Shown: positions 1 to 7,822 of the stretch, piece after piece
How the letters are laid out: each line of letters starts with the position of its first letter
Position numbering within the stretch: the first letter of the stretch is position 1
Assembly: GCA_937874515.1 (NCBI GenBank)
Contig: CALNBV010000243.1
Location: 1-45,706 of the forward strand
Origin: an uncultured Paenibacillaceae bacterium
GTDB lineage: Bacteria; Bacillota; Bacilli; Aneurinibacillales; Aneurinibacillaceae
Reading direction: 5' to 3'
Length of the DNA stretch: 45,706 nucleotides
Notes under the pieces: model-generated
What the model was told of the DNA's origin: nothing
Database searches by the model: none
Seen by the model: only the letters and a program-made list of their open reading frames with translations
Made by a program: the position numbers and the translations under genes

Positions 1-260
1 TTCAGGCGAGCCACTTCATCCCCTAATCCATATCGGTCTAAAGCATTGCGATGGGCACCAAAGGTATTGGTGGTAATAAAGCGGGCACCCGCTTCATAAT
101 AGGCTTTATGGACATTTGCGATCAATTCAGGTTTTAACGTAGTTAATTCTTCATAACTAACCCCGATGGGGACACCCTGGCGGTACAGCCAGGTTGCCAT
201 CGCCCCATCCCCTACCATTAAATGATCGGTAAGGTAATCTTTCAAAGGTAATTTTTTCAC
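1..260 (-). CDS. YitJ-like homocysteine S-methyltransferase / methylenetetrahydrofolate reductase, 5' part only
   Basis: Only the first 86 or so codons are in the window; the gene runs off the left edge. The start is a GTG at 260 with a GGGGGAG ribosome binding site a few bases upstream. The translated start contains GDGAMATWLYRQG and GARFITTNTFGAHRNAL, which match the N-terminal homocysteine-binding barrel of the MetH/BHMT family. It lies 20 bp downstream of the metH stop on the same strand, so the two are very probably cotranscribed. A stand-alone gene of this kind next to metH in Firmicutes is usually the YitJ fusion, which joins a homocysteine methyltransferase domain to methylene-THF reductase and so supplies methyl-THF for MetH. 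The reductase half is not visible, so a single-domain homocysteine methyltransferase remains possible. Confidence 0.85.
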   Translation of the reverse strand, partial: MKKLPLKDYLTDHLMVGDGAMATWLYRQGVPIGVSYEELTTLKPELIANVHKAYYEAGARFITTNTFGAHRNALDRYGLGDEVARL

Positions 261-280
261 TCTTGCTCCCCCCAACGAGG

Positions 281-3200
281 CTAATCTGCATTAAAATAAC
301 GTGCTTCTGGATGTGCAAAAACGAGGGCAGAAACAGATGCTTCTGGTTCCATCATACATCCTTCCGTTAACTCAACACCGATATCTTCCGGTGTCATCAA
401 AACAAAAAGACCTTTTTGATCTTCTAAATTGGGGCATGCAGGGTATCCAAAAGAGACCCGAATTCCCTGGTAGCGTGCGCCAAAACGTTCTAGCATGGTC
501 ATATCTGTAGGGTCTGGGAATCCCCAACCACCCCGAATCAATTCATGAACCCGTTCTGCAAAGGCTTCCGCCAATTCTAAAGCCAGAGCTTGAATCACAT
601 GGGATTTTAAATACTCCCCTTTTTGTTTCCATTCTTCAGCTTTTTCTCGAATTCCCTGGCCTGCGGATACAACAAGGAAAGCAACAGAATCCATTTCACC
701 GCTTTCTATTGGGCGAACAAAATCAGCTAAGCAAAGGAATGGATTTTTTGATTGCCTTGGAAAATCGAAGGATTGAATCACTTTAGATGAATCCTTAGGG
801 TCGTAAATAAACAATTCATTACCTTTGGATTGGGCAGGGAAGTATTGATACATTCCCTGGGGTTTAATTAACCCATTTTCTAAAGCTTCGTTAAATACTT
901 CATTCACAACAGCCATCATTTCAGTAGTCTTGGCATCCCCTTGTTTCAACAACTGATCCACATTTCCTCGAATACCTAAGTGTTTACCGAGAAGCATGCG
1001 CAGGTTTAAATAGGGTTTTAAATGGGTAAGAGGATAGTCCAGCAAGATGTGTTTGGCATAATCCGGTGCCTGGTGTAAAGGAACATCGGTCCGAATCGCA
1101 GAACGTTCCACTCTTTCCCCATCTCTTTTTTCTTGTTTCATTTGTGTCGTTGCCCCGGCCCCTTGTTGGCTAAGGACTTGTTGCCGTTTTTCCTCTAATT
1201 TCACCCGTTGATCTGGATTCATGGCCTGATTGGCTAAACTCAAGCCATCCATGGCATCTTTCGCATACAATACAACCCCATCGTACTCAGGTTGAATGCG
1301 GGTATCTGTAAATTTGCGGGTGAGGGCAGCCCCTCCCACTAAAATGGGAGTATCAATTCCCGCTGCTTTTAAATCCTGGGCGGTTGTAATCATTTGCAAC
1401 GCAGATTTTACTAACAATCCAGATAAACCTATCAAGTCAGGTTGGTGTTCTTTGCATGCTTGAATGATTTGTTCCGGAGCTACTTTAATCCCTAAATTAA
1501 TAATTTCATATCCATTATTACCCAGGATAATCTCAACGAGATTTTTTCCAATATCATGGACATCCCCTTTTACGGTTGCTAATAGCACTTTCCCTTTCAC
1601 TGCTGACTCACTTGTCTCCATATGAGGCTCAAGATGGGCTACAGAAGCTTTCATCACTTCTGCACTTTGTAACACTTCAGCAACAATCAATTGGTTATCG
1701 TTAAAGAGACGGCCTACTTCTTCCATCCCTTTCATTAAAGGTCCATTAATAATAGTAAGAGGAGGGTAGTTCCCCAGGGCCTCATCTAAGTCAGGCACCA
1801 ATCCTTCTTTGGTTCCTTCCACCACATAGTGTGCCAACCGTTCTTCTAAAGGGAGATTGGATTTCTCTTCGGTGTTTACCACCTTTTTCTCCCGATAAAA
1901 GGCAGTAAAACGGGCTAAATTTTCATCATTGGTTTTGAAGAGCAACTCTTCTGCCATCTCTTTTTCTTCATCAGGGATAGAAGCAAAGCGCTGTAACTTC
2001 TCCGTATTTACGATGGCATAATCCAGGCCAGCTTTGGTGCAATGGTACAGGAATACCGCATTTAATACTTCCCGACCTGCTGCAGGCAAACCAAAGGAAA
2101 CATTGCTCAACCCAAGAATAGTCTGGCATTCTGGCATTTCTTCTTTTATTAAACGTATGCCTTCAACGGTTTCTAAGGCGGAGCCAATATACGCTTCATC
2201 CCCTGTCCCAACAGGGAATACTAAAGGATCAAAAATCAAATCCTGGGGATTCAGACCATACTGGTTTACCAGGATGTCATAGGAACGACGGGCTACTTCC
2301 AACTTCCGTTCCCTGGTTACGGCCATTCCTTGTTCATCAATGGTGCCCACAACTACAGCCGCACCGAACTTTTTAATGATTGGAGCCATATCTCCCAACC
2401 GTTTTTCCCCATCTTCCAGGTTAATTGAGTTGATGAGCCCTTTCCCCTGGGAATAGGTAAGAGCTTTCTCAATGACTTTCGGGTCTGTCGAGTCAATCAT
2501 TAATGGAACCTTAACCTTTTTAACAACATATTGAAGAAAAGCTTCCATATCTTGCATTTCATCCCGATCTGGGTTCGCCAGACAGATATCAACTACATGG
2601 GCCCCCCGTTTGACCTGGGCACGAGCAATTTCCGAAGCTTCTTCATACTTCTCATCTACAATTAAATCCCGGAATTTCTTGGATCCAATTACATTGGAAC
2701 GCTCTCCCACAAAGAGAGGGCGATTGTCTTTATCTAAATAAAGAGGTTCAATACCAGCAACCACATGGCCATGATTTCCCATGTCTTGCCGTGGTTTATA
2801 ATTCTTCAAGGTCTCAGCCATGGCACGAATATGGGCAGGGGTAGTTCCACAACATCCCCCGGCAATATTAATCCACCCTTTTTCCGCAAAGCCGGCCATT
2901 TTTTGCGCCAACCCTTGGGGAGATTCATGATAATGTCCATTCTCATCGGGAAGGCCTGCATTGGGATAACAACTAATTGAACAGCCAGCCAATCCGGAAA
3001 GGGTACGAATATGGTCTCTCATAAATTCTGGGCCTGTGGCACAGTTCAGACCAACGGATACAGGATGCAAATGTTCAACAGATATATAGAAAGCTTCGAT
3101 GTTTTGTCCCGCCAGGGTAGTTCCCATTGGCTCAATGGTTCCTGAAATCATGACAGGCAACGTTTTGCCTGTTTGATCAAAGGCTTTTTGAATCCCGATT

Positions 3201-3721
3201 CCCCCGGCCTTTACATTGAGCATATCCTGGGCTGTTTCCAATAAAAGAGCATCGACGCCCCCTTCAATGAGAGCCAGGGCCTGATGATAATAATCTTCCA
3301 CTAAATCTTCAAAGGTAACGCCACCGGTAACGGATAAGGTTTTCGTGGTAGGTCCCATGGATCCTGCCACATAGCGAGGCCATGCTGGGGTTGACCATTT
3401 GTCCGCTGCTTGACGGGCAAGTTGTGCCCCTTTAACATTTATTTCGTAAGCCTTTTCTGGAATATCATATTCAGCCAGTACCACTGCCGTCCCACCGAAG
3501 GTATTGGTTTCAATAAGATCGGCGCCAGCCTCTAAATAAGTTTCATGTATTTTTTGTATAAGTTCTGGACGGGTAAGGTTTAGGATTTCATTACAACCTT
3601 CATATTCCTCCCCACCAAAATCTTCAGCTGTCAAAGATTCTTGCTGCAACATGGTGCCCATGGCCCCGTCAAGAATTAATATTTTCTTTTTTAACTGTTC
3701 TTCCATACTAATCTTAGTCAT
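281..3721 (-). CDS. metH: Cobalamin-dependent methionine synthase
   Basis: Cytoplasmic enzyme that moves the methyl group of 5-methyl-THF through cob(I)alamin to homocysteine, giving methionine. The 1146 residues cover all four MetH modules in order. The homocysteine barrel has the zinc cysteines in GLNCATGP and GGCCGTTP (about residues 225-300). The pterin-binding barrel starts at VGERSNVIGSKKF (about 345). The cap and B12 domain carries GDVHDIGKN, whose His is the lower cobalt ligand (about 745). The C-terminal reactivation domain has RVHELIRGGWGF and GIRVSFGYPACPNLEDQ. I chose the ATG at 3721 because an AGGAGG lies just upstream; an in-frame extension to 3775 has no ribosome binding site. 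The gene heads a metH-yitJ-type operon. A promoter 135 bp upstream is listed separately. Confidence 0.97.
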   Translation of the reverse strand: MTKISMEEQLKKKILILDGAMGTMLQQESLTAEDFGGEEYEGCNEILNLTRPELIQKIHETYLEAGADLIETNTFGGTAVVLAEYDIPEKAYEINVKGAQLARQAADKWSTPAWPRYVAGSMGPTTKTLSVTGGVTFEDLVEDYYHQALALIEGGVDALLLETAQDMLNVKAGGIGIQKAFDQTGKTLPVMISGTIEPMGTTLAGQNIEAFYISVEHLHPVSVGLNCATGPEFMRDHIRTLSGLAGCSISCYPNAGLPDENGHYHESPQGLAQKMAGFAEKGWINIAGGCCGTTPAHIRAMAETLKNYKPRQDMGNHGHVVAGIEPLYLDKDNRPLFVGERSNVIGSKKFRDLIVDEKYEEASEIARAQVKRGAHVVDICLANPDRDEMQDMEAFLQYVVKKVKVPLMIDSTDPKVIEKALTYSQGKGLINSINLEDGEKRLGDMAPIIKKFGAAVVVGTIDEQGMAVTRERKLEVARRSYDILVNQYGLNPQDLIFDPLVFPVGTGDEAYIGSALETVEGIRLIKEEMPECQTILGLSNVSFGLPAAGREVLNAVFLYHCTKAGLDYAIVNTEKLQRFASIPDEEKEMAEELLFKTNDENLARFTAFYREKKVVNTEEKSNLPLEERLAHYVVEGTKEGLVPDLDEALGNYPPLTIINGPLMKGMEEVGRLFNDNQLIVAEVLQSAEVMKASVAHLEPHMETSESAVKGKVLLATVKGDVHDIGKNLVEIILGNNGYEIINLGIKVAPEQIIQACKEHQPDLIGLSGLLVKSALQMITTAQDLKAAGIDTPILVGGAALTRKFTDTRIQPEYDGVVLYAKDAMDGLSLANQAMNPDQRVKLEEKRQQVLSQQGAGATTQMKQEKRDGERVERSAIRTDVPLHQAPDYAKHILLDYPLTHLKPYLNLRMLLGKHLGIRGNVDQLLKQGDAKTTEMMAVVNEVFNEALENGLIKPQGMYQYFPAQSKGNELFIYDPKDSSKVIQSFDFPRQSKNPFLCLADFVRPIESGEMDSVAFLVVSAGQGIREKAEEWKQKGEYLKSHVIQALALELAEAFAERVHELIRGGWGFPDPTDMTMLERFGARYQGIRVSFGYPACPNLEDQKGLFVLMTPEDIGVELTEGCMMEPEASVSALVFAHPEARYFNAD

Positions 3722-3773
3722 TCTGTTTCCTCCTGAACCCCTACATATGGTGAAAAGGTAATTATACGTCAAC

Positions 3774-3798
3774 AAGGCCTCCCCTGAGGGAAGGCCTT
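3774..3798. other. Leader hairpin in the metH 5' UTR
   Basis: AAGGCCT at 3774 and AGGCCTT near 3792-3798 form a strong stem with extra C/G pairs. It lies between the metH promoter and start codon. On the minus strand it is not followed by a good U-run, so a simple terminator is not clear; on the plus strand TTTTC follows. It could end iclR readthrough or act as an attenuator-like leader. I saw no S-box or cobalamin riboswitch core around it. Confidence 0.45.
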
Positions 3799-3855
3799 TT
3801 CATCCTGGAGATGTTTCATTTTCATTTCTAATATTTTACCGAAAGTATTACCATC

Positions 3856-3884
3856 ATTATGATGGAACAACCTATAAGAGTCAA
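3856..3884 (-). promoter_or_regulatory. Sigma-A promoter of metH
   Basis: On the minus strand TTGACT (3879-3884) and CATAAT (3856-3861) are separated by exactly 17 bp. Transcription would begin near 3849, giving a leader of about 128 nt that contains the hairpin at 3774-3798. The promoter lies just past the iclR stop at 3919. Confidence 0.7.
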
Positions 3885-3918
3885 TGGTTCTATGTCCCCT
3901 CAAGGTGCCTAATATTAC

Positions 3919-4668
3919 CTATGGAAGCATGGTTTCCATTCTTTGGGCGGCCTCTTTAATAATAGGGAGGTTTTCCTTCATTTTTTCAATGGTTAACCGG
4001 TTTGATGGGCCAGATACAGATAAGGCCATGAGCAATTGTTTATCCCTGCTAAATATAGGAACTGATACAGCTGCCGTTCCTGTTTCCCGTTCCTCAATGC
4101 TGGTGGCAAATCCTTTTTCTTTAATCTCCGCAATTTGCTGGCGATAAAAAGGTTTAGCGATTCCTTCTGGCCAACCAGAATCATTAAGAACTTGATCTAC
4201 TACCGTTGTTTCCCCATAGGCGACTAAGATTTTACTGGAGGCTCCCACGGATAAAGGCAAACGAATCCCTACCGGGGCAACACGCCTGATGGACTCGGTA
4301 CTTTCAACAGCCTGTATGCGCACCCGTTCCATCCCATCTCGTACATACAAACTAATGGTTTCACCTACCAGATCTCGCAAGCGAACTAATTCAGGAAGCA
4401 ATAAAACGGATGGATCGTGATCCCGATTTAAATTCGCCGACAATTCCCAGATTCTAAAACCCAGGCGATATTTCTCTGTTTCCTGATTACGAATGAGAAA
4501 CCCTTTTCCTTCAAGGGAACTTAACAGGCGATATACCGTGCTTTTATTTAAAGAAACCACTTTCGAGATTTCTGTAAGGGTTAAATCCTTCCGGTCTAGA
4601 AAGCATAACAGAATATCCAGAGCACGCTCGACTGCCCTAACTGTCATTTTATTCTCCGGCACATCCAT
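3919..4668 (-). CDS. IclR-family transcriptional regulator
   Basis: A 249-residue protein with the IclR layout. The N-terminal winged helix-turn-helix spans about residues 10-70 (AVERALDILLCFLD, LTEISKVVSLNKSTVYRLLSSLE). The C-terminal effector domain includes LPLSVGASSKILVAYGE and the conserved final block SIEERETGTAAVSVPIF. The start is ATG 4668 with AAAGGTG upstream; a TTG at 4683 is also in frame but lies inside that ribosome binding site. The gene is divergent from acnA. Palindromes of the GTTTCA-N-TGAAAC type in both leaders look like its operators (listed separately), which implies that it regulates itself and aconitase. Family members bind small acids as effectors; the effector here is unknown. 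Confidence 0.93.
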   Translation of the reverse strand: MDVPENKMTVRAVERALDILLCFLDRKDLTLTEISKVVSLNKSTVYRLLSSLEGKGFLIRNQETEKYRLGFRIWELSANLNRDHDPSVLLLPELVRLRDLVGETISLYVRDGMERVRIQAVESTESIRRVAPVGIRLPLSVGASSKILVAYGETTVVDQVLNDSGWPEGIAKPFYRQQIAEIKEKGFATSIEERETGTAAVSVPIFSRDKQLLMALSVSGPSNRLTIEKMKENLPIIKEAAQRMETMLP

Positions 4669-4699
4669 CACTTCACCTTTCAAACTGAAGTAGGTTCTT

Positions 4700-4716
4700 G
4701 TTTCATATAATGAAAC
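4700..4716. promoter_or_regulatory. Palindromic operator in the iclR leader
   Basis: GTTTCATATAATGAAAC is a perfect inverted repeat with 7-bp arms around ATA. This form is typical of IclR-family operators. It sits about 14-30 bases downstream of the predicted iclR transcription start, so binding would block elongation or clearance. A longer palindrome with the same core lies at 4831-4851. Confidence 0.75.
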
Positions 4717-4735
4717 TTAGTTGCATTTTTTATCC

Positions 4736-4764
4736 ATTATAACCTAGTCAATAGCATTGGAAAA
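4736..4764 (-). promoter_or_regulatory. Probable iclR promoter
   Basis: A perfect TATAAT on the minus strand (4736-4741) is preceded, at 17 bp, by a poor -35 (TTTTCC, 4759-4764). The -10 is convincing and the -35 is weak. Confidence 0.5.
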
Positions 4765-4781
4765 GAATTTATATTTTTTTG

Positions 4782-4811
4782 TTGAACGTGAAAGGATATA
4801 AAGGATATAAT
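4782..4811 (+). promoter_or_regulatory. Sigma-A promoter of acnA
   Basis: TTGAAC (4782-4787) and TATAAT (4806-4811) are spaced by 18 bp. The expected start is near 4818, which leaves a leader of about 68 nt containing the second palindrome at about +14 to +34. That is the same geometry as on the iclR side. Confidence 0.75.
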
Positions 4812-4830
4812 AGTATCGGAAATAGAAACG

Positions 4831-4851
4831 CGGTTTCACATAATGAAACCG
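4831..4851. promoter_or_regulatory. Palindromic operator in the acnA leader
   Basis: Arms CGGTTTCA and TGAAACCG (8 bp, perfect) flank CATAA. Inside is the same GTTTCA-N-ATA-ATGAAAC core as at 4700-4716. It lies downstream of the acnA start site and upstream of the ribosome binding site, which suits a roadblock repressor site. Confidence 0.75.
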
Positions 4852-4885
4852 TGGAGAGGTTATAAACATTCAAGGAGGTCCCAAA

Positions 4886-7615
4886 ATGGCTATTAATGAT
4901 AAGTTTTCCGTTCGTTCTGGCCTGGAAGTGGGTGGCAAAAGCTATTCTTACTACAGCCTTCCGAAATTAGCTGAGCAAGGTTTTGGTTCCATTTCCAAAC
5001 TCCCTTACTCTATTAAAGTATTGCTTGAAGCTGCTGTTCGTAATTTCGACGGCGTTGCAATCACAGATGAACACGTTAATCAATTAGCAAACTGGGCTGA
5101 AGGTCAAGATGCTAACAAAGAAGTTCCTTTCACACCTGCTCGTATTGTTCTTCAAGACTTCACCGGTGTTCCTGCCGTTGTTGACCTTGCTGCAATGCGT
5201 AACGCAATGATTGAAATGGGTGGAGACCCACAACGGATCAACCCACTTGTTCCAGTTGACCTTGTTATCGACCACTCTGTAATGGTTGACGATTTCGGCA
5301 ACCCAGATGCCCTCGAAAACAACATGAAATTAGAATTCTCCCGCAACGAAGAACGCTATACCTTCTTACGTTGGGCACAAACTGCATTCGATAACTTCCG
5401 TGCAGTTCCTCCAGCAACTGGTATCGTTCACCAGGTAAACCTTGAGTACCTGGCTTCTGTTGCTGCAACTAAAACTGTAGACGGTGAAACCGTTGTATAT
5501 CCAGATTCACTTGTAGGTACTGACTCCCACACTACGATGATCAATGGCCTTGGCGTTGTTGGTTGGGGTGTAGGCGGGATCGAGGCTGAAGCTGGTATGC
5601 TTGGCCAACCTTTATACTTTGTAACTCCTGAAGTTATCGGTTTCAAATTAACCGGTACTCTTGCAGAAGGTGCAACGGCTACTGACCTTGCTCTTACTGT
5701 TACCAACATCCTTCGTAAAAAAGGCGTTGTAGGTAAATTCGTCGAGTTCTTCGGACCTGGCGTAAGTGCTCTTAACCTTGCTGACCGTGCAACTGTAGCT
5801 AACATGGCTCCAGAATACGGTGCAACTATGGGCTTCTTCCCAGTTGACCAAGAAACTCTTAACTTCCTCCGTGCTACTGGCCGCAGTGCAGAACAAGTTG
5901 CTCTTGTAGAAGCTTACTACAAAGCTAACGGACTTCTTCTTACTGATGATGCTGCTGAGCCTGTATACACTGACATCGTTGAATTAGACCTTGGTTCTAT
6001 TGTTCCTTGCCTTGCTGGACACAAACGTCCTCAAGACCGCATTGAATTAACTGAAATGAAAAACGTATTCAACGAAACCATTCGCAAACCAATTGACCAA
6101 AACGGTTTTGCAATGTCTGAAGAGCAAATTGCACAAGCAATTCCAGTGGCTCATAAAAACGGCAAAAACACTGAACTTACCGCAGGTTCTGTTGTAATCG
6201 CTGCAATCACTTCTTGTACCAACACTTCTAACCCAAGTGTATTAATCGGTGCAGGTCTTGTTGCGAAGAAAGCTGCTGAAGCTGGACTTGTTAAACCTGA
6301 ATACGTGAAATCCAGCTTAACTCCTGGTTCTCGCGTAGTTGCTCGATACCTTGAAAAAGCAGGATTACTTACTTCCTTCGAACAACTTGGATTCCACATT
6401 GCTGGTTACGGTTGTGCAACTTGTATCGGTAACAGCGGTCCTCTTCCAGAAGAAGTGGCTACTGCCATCACTGACAACGATTTAACTGTTGCTTCTGTAT
6501 TGTCCGGTAACCGTAACTTCGAAGGCCGTGTACATCCATTAGTAAAAATGAACTACCTTGCTTCACCTCCATTAGTTGTTGCTTATGCTCTTGCTGGTAA
6601 CGTAAACGTTGACTTAACTACTGAGCCAATCGGCACAGGCAAAGACGGTCAAGCCGTTTACCTCAAAGACATCTGGCCAACTAACCAAGAGATTAAAGAT
6701 GCAGTTAATGCTGCTCTTAAACCAGAAATGTTCGAAGCTGAATATGGCAATGTATTCCAAGCTAACCCACGTTGGAATGCAATCCAATTCCCAGAAGGCA
6801 ACCTTTACCAATGGGATGAAAAATCTACTTACATCGCTGAACCATCTTTCTTCAAAGGCCTCGGCCCAGATCTTCGCGATGTAGAAGATATCACTGGCGC
6901 AAAAGCTCTTGCTTACCTTGGAGACTCTGTGACTACTGACCACATCTCTCCTGCTGGTAACATCGCTCCTGCTAGCCCAGCTGGTACTTACCTTGCTGAA
7001 CGTGGCGTAGCTCGCGAAGACTTCAACTCTTATGGTGCCCGCCGTGGTAACCATGAAGTGATGATGCGCGGTACTTTCGCTAACATCCGTATCCGCAACA
7101 AAATTGCTCCAGGCACTGAAGGTGGCGTAACAACTTACCTTCCAACTGGTGAAGTAATGAGCATCTATGATGCATCTATGAAATATCAAGAAGCTGGCAC
7201 GAACTTAGTTGTTCTTGCTGGTAAAGAATACGGTACTGGTTCTTCCCGTGACTGGGCTGCAAAAGGTACCTTCTTACTCGGCGTTAAAGCTGTTATCGCT
7301 GAAAGCTTTGAGCGTATCCACCGCAGCAACCTTGTTGGTATGGGTATCCTTCCATTACAATTTGCTAACGGAAAAAGCGCAGCTGACCTCGGTCTCGAAG
7401 GAACTGAAACCTTCAGCATCGTTGGCTTAAGCAACGATGTTAAACCAGGCCAAACTGTGAAAGCAGTAGCTGAGAAAAACGATGGATCTAAAATTGAATT
7501 CGACGTGGTTGTTCGTCTCGACAGCGTTGTTGACATTCAATACTATCGCAATGGCGGTATCCTGCAAACTGTACTTCGTCAAATCGCTAACGAAACTGCA
7601 GCTGCTCAAAAATAA
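4886..7615 (+). CDS. acnA: Aconitate hydratase A
   Basis: Interconverts citrate and isocitrate through cis-aconitate in the TCA cycle. The 909 residues match the usual AcnA/IRP1-like length. The three [4Fe-4S] cysteines are visible: C444 in TSCTNTSNPS, and C510 and C513 in GYGCATCIGNSGPLP. The swivel domain carries YGTGSSRDWAAKGT with the catalytic Ser and Arg. The start at ATG 4886 has a consensus AAGGAGGT. Codon choice is strikingly uniform (CTT, GCT, GGT, GTT, AAC, CGT), as in a very highly expressed gene and unlike its neighbours. It stands alone between its own promoter and strong terminators. The IclR palindrome in its leader suggests control by the divergent regulator. Bacillus uses a LysR-type protein, CcpC, for this job. 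Confidence 0.98.
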   Translation: MAINDKFSVRSGLEVGGKSYSYYSLPKLAEQGFGSISKLPYSIKVLLEAAVRNFDGVAITDEHVNQLANWAEGQDANKEVPFTPARIVLQDFTGVPAVVDLAAMRNAMIEMGGDPQRINPLVPVDLVIDHSVMVDDFGNPDALENNMKLEFSRNEERYTFLRWAQTAFDNFRAVPPATGIVHQVNLEYLASVAATKTVDGETVVYPDSLVGTDSHTTMINGLGVVGWGVGGIEAEAGMLGQPLYFVTPEVIGFKLTGTLAEGATATDLALTVTNILRKKGVVGKFVEFFGPGVSALNLADRATVANMAPEYGATMGFFPVDQETLNFLRATGRSAEQVALVEAYYKANGLLLTDDAAEPVYTDIVELDLGSIVPCLAGHKRPQDRIELTEMKNVFNETIRKPIDQNGFAMSEEQIAQAIPVAHKNGKNTELTAGSVVIAAITSCTNTSNPSVLIGAGLVAKKAAEAGLVKPEYVKSSLTPGSRVVARYLEKAGLLTSFEQLGFHIAGYGCATCIGNSGPLPEEVATAITDNDLTVASVLSGNRNFEGRVHPLVKMNYLASPPLVVAYALAGNVNVDLTTEPIGTGKDGQAVYLKDIWPTNQEIKDAVNAALKPEMFEAEYGNVFQANPRWNAIQFPEGNLYQWDEKSTYIAEPSFFKGLGPDLRDVEDITGAKALAYLGDSVTTDHISPAGNIAPASPAGTYLAERGVAREDFNSYGARRGNHEVMMRGTFANIRIRNKIAPGTEGGVTTYLPTGEVMSIYDASMKYQEAGTNLVVLAGKEYGTGSSRDWAAKGTFLLGVKAVIAESFERIHRSNLVGMGILPLQFANGKSAADLGLEGTETFSIVGLSNDVKPGQTVKAVAEKNDGSKIEFDVVVRLDSVVDIQYYRNGGILQTVLRQIANETAAAQK

Positions 7616-7628
7616 TAGTGGTTATATT

Positions 7629-7665
7629 AAACCCCGTCGGAATTGTTTCCGACGGGGTTTTTGTT
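7629..7665 (+). terminator. Terminator of acnA
   Basis: AAACCCCGTCGGAA and TTCCGACGGGGTTT form a perfect 14-bp stem with a 4-base loop, followed by TTTTGTT. It begins 13 bp after the acnA stop. Confidence 0.9.
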
Positions 7666-7731
7666 AAGGCGTATGGAGGTATGCTAGTTCTAAGTAATAA
7701 ATAAAAGTATTTCTTTTCTTTTCCATAACCC

Positions 7732-7762
7732 CCCGCTGGAATTTTTCCAGCGGGATTCTTTT
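7732..7762 (+). terminator. Second hairpin terminator after acnA
   Basis: CCCGCTGGA and TCCAGCGGG form a 9-bp stem followed by ATTCTTTT. It may be a back-up terminator, or an end point for the minus-strand transcription arriving from the AlbA_2 gene. Confidence 0.6.
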
Positions 7763-7790
7763 AAAAAGTCCTCGTTATTTTTTCTAATAA

Positions 7791-7822
7791 TGTCCCTATT
7801 TTGTCCCTATTTTGTCCCTATT
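7791..7822. repeat. Three tandem 11-bp repeats
   Basis: TGTCCCTATTT is repeated with an exact 11-bp period starting at 7791, 7802 and 7813. The array ends exactly at the stop codon of the minus-strand AlbA_2 gene. No function is evident. Confidence 0.8.

Noticed and set aside
3722..3918. S-box (SAM) or cobalamin riboswitch upstream of metH
   Set aside because: No conserved core sequences or the expected multi-helix arrangement could be found; only a single strong hairpin is present.
5428..7189. Long minus-strand open frames inside acnA
   Set aside because: They are shadows created by the strong codon bias of acnA, with no ribosome binding sites or recognisable domains.
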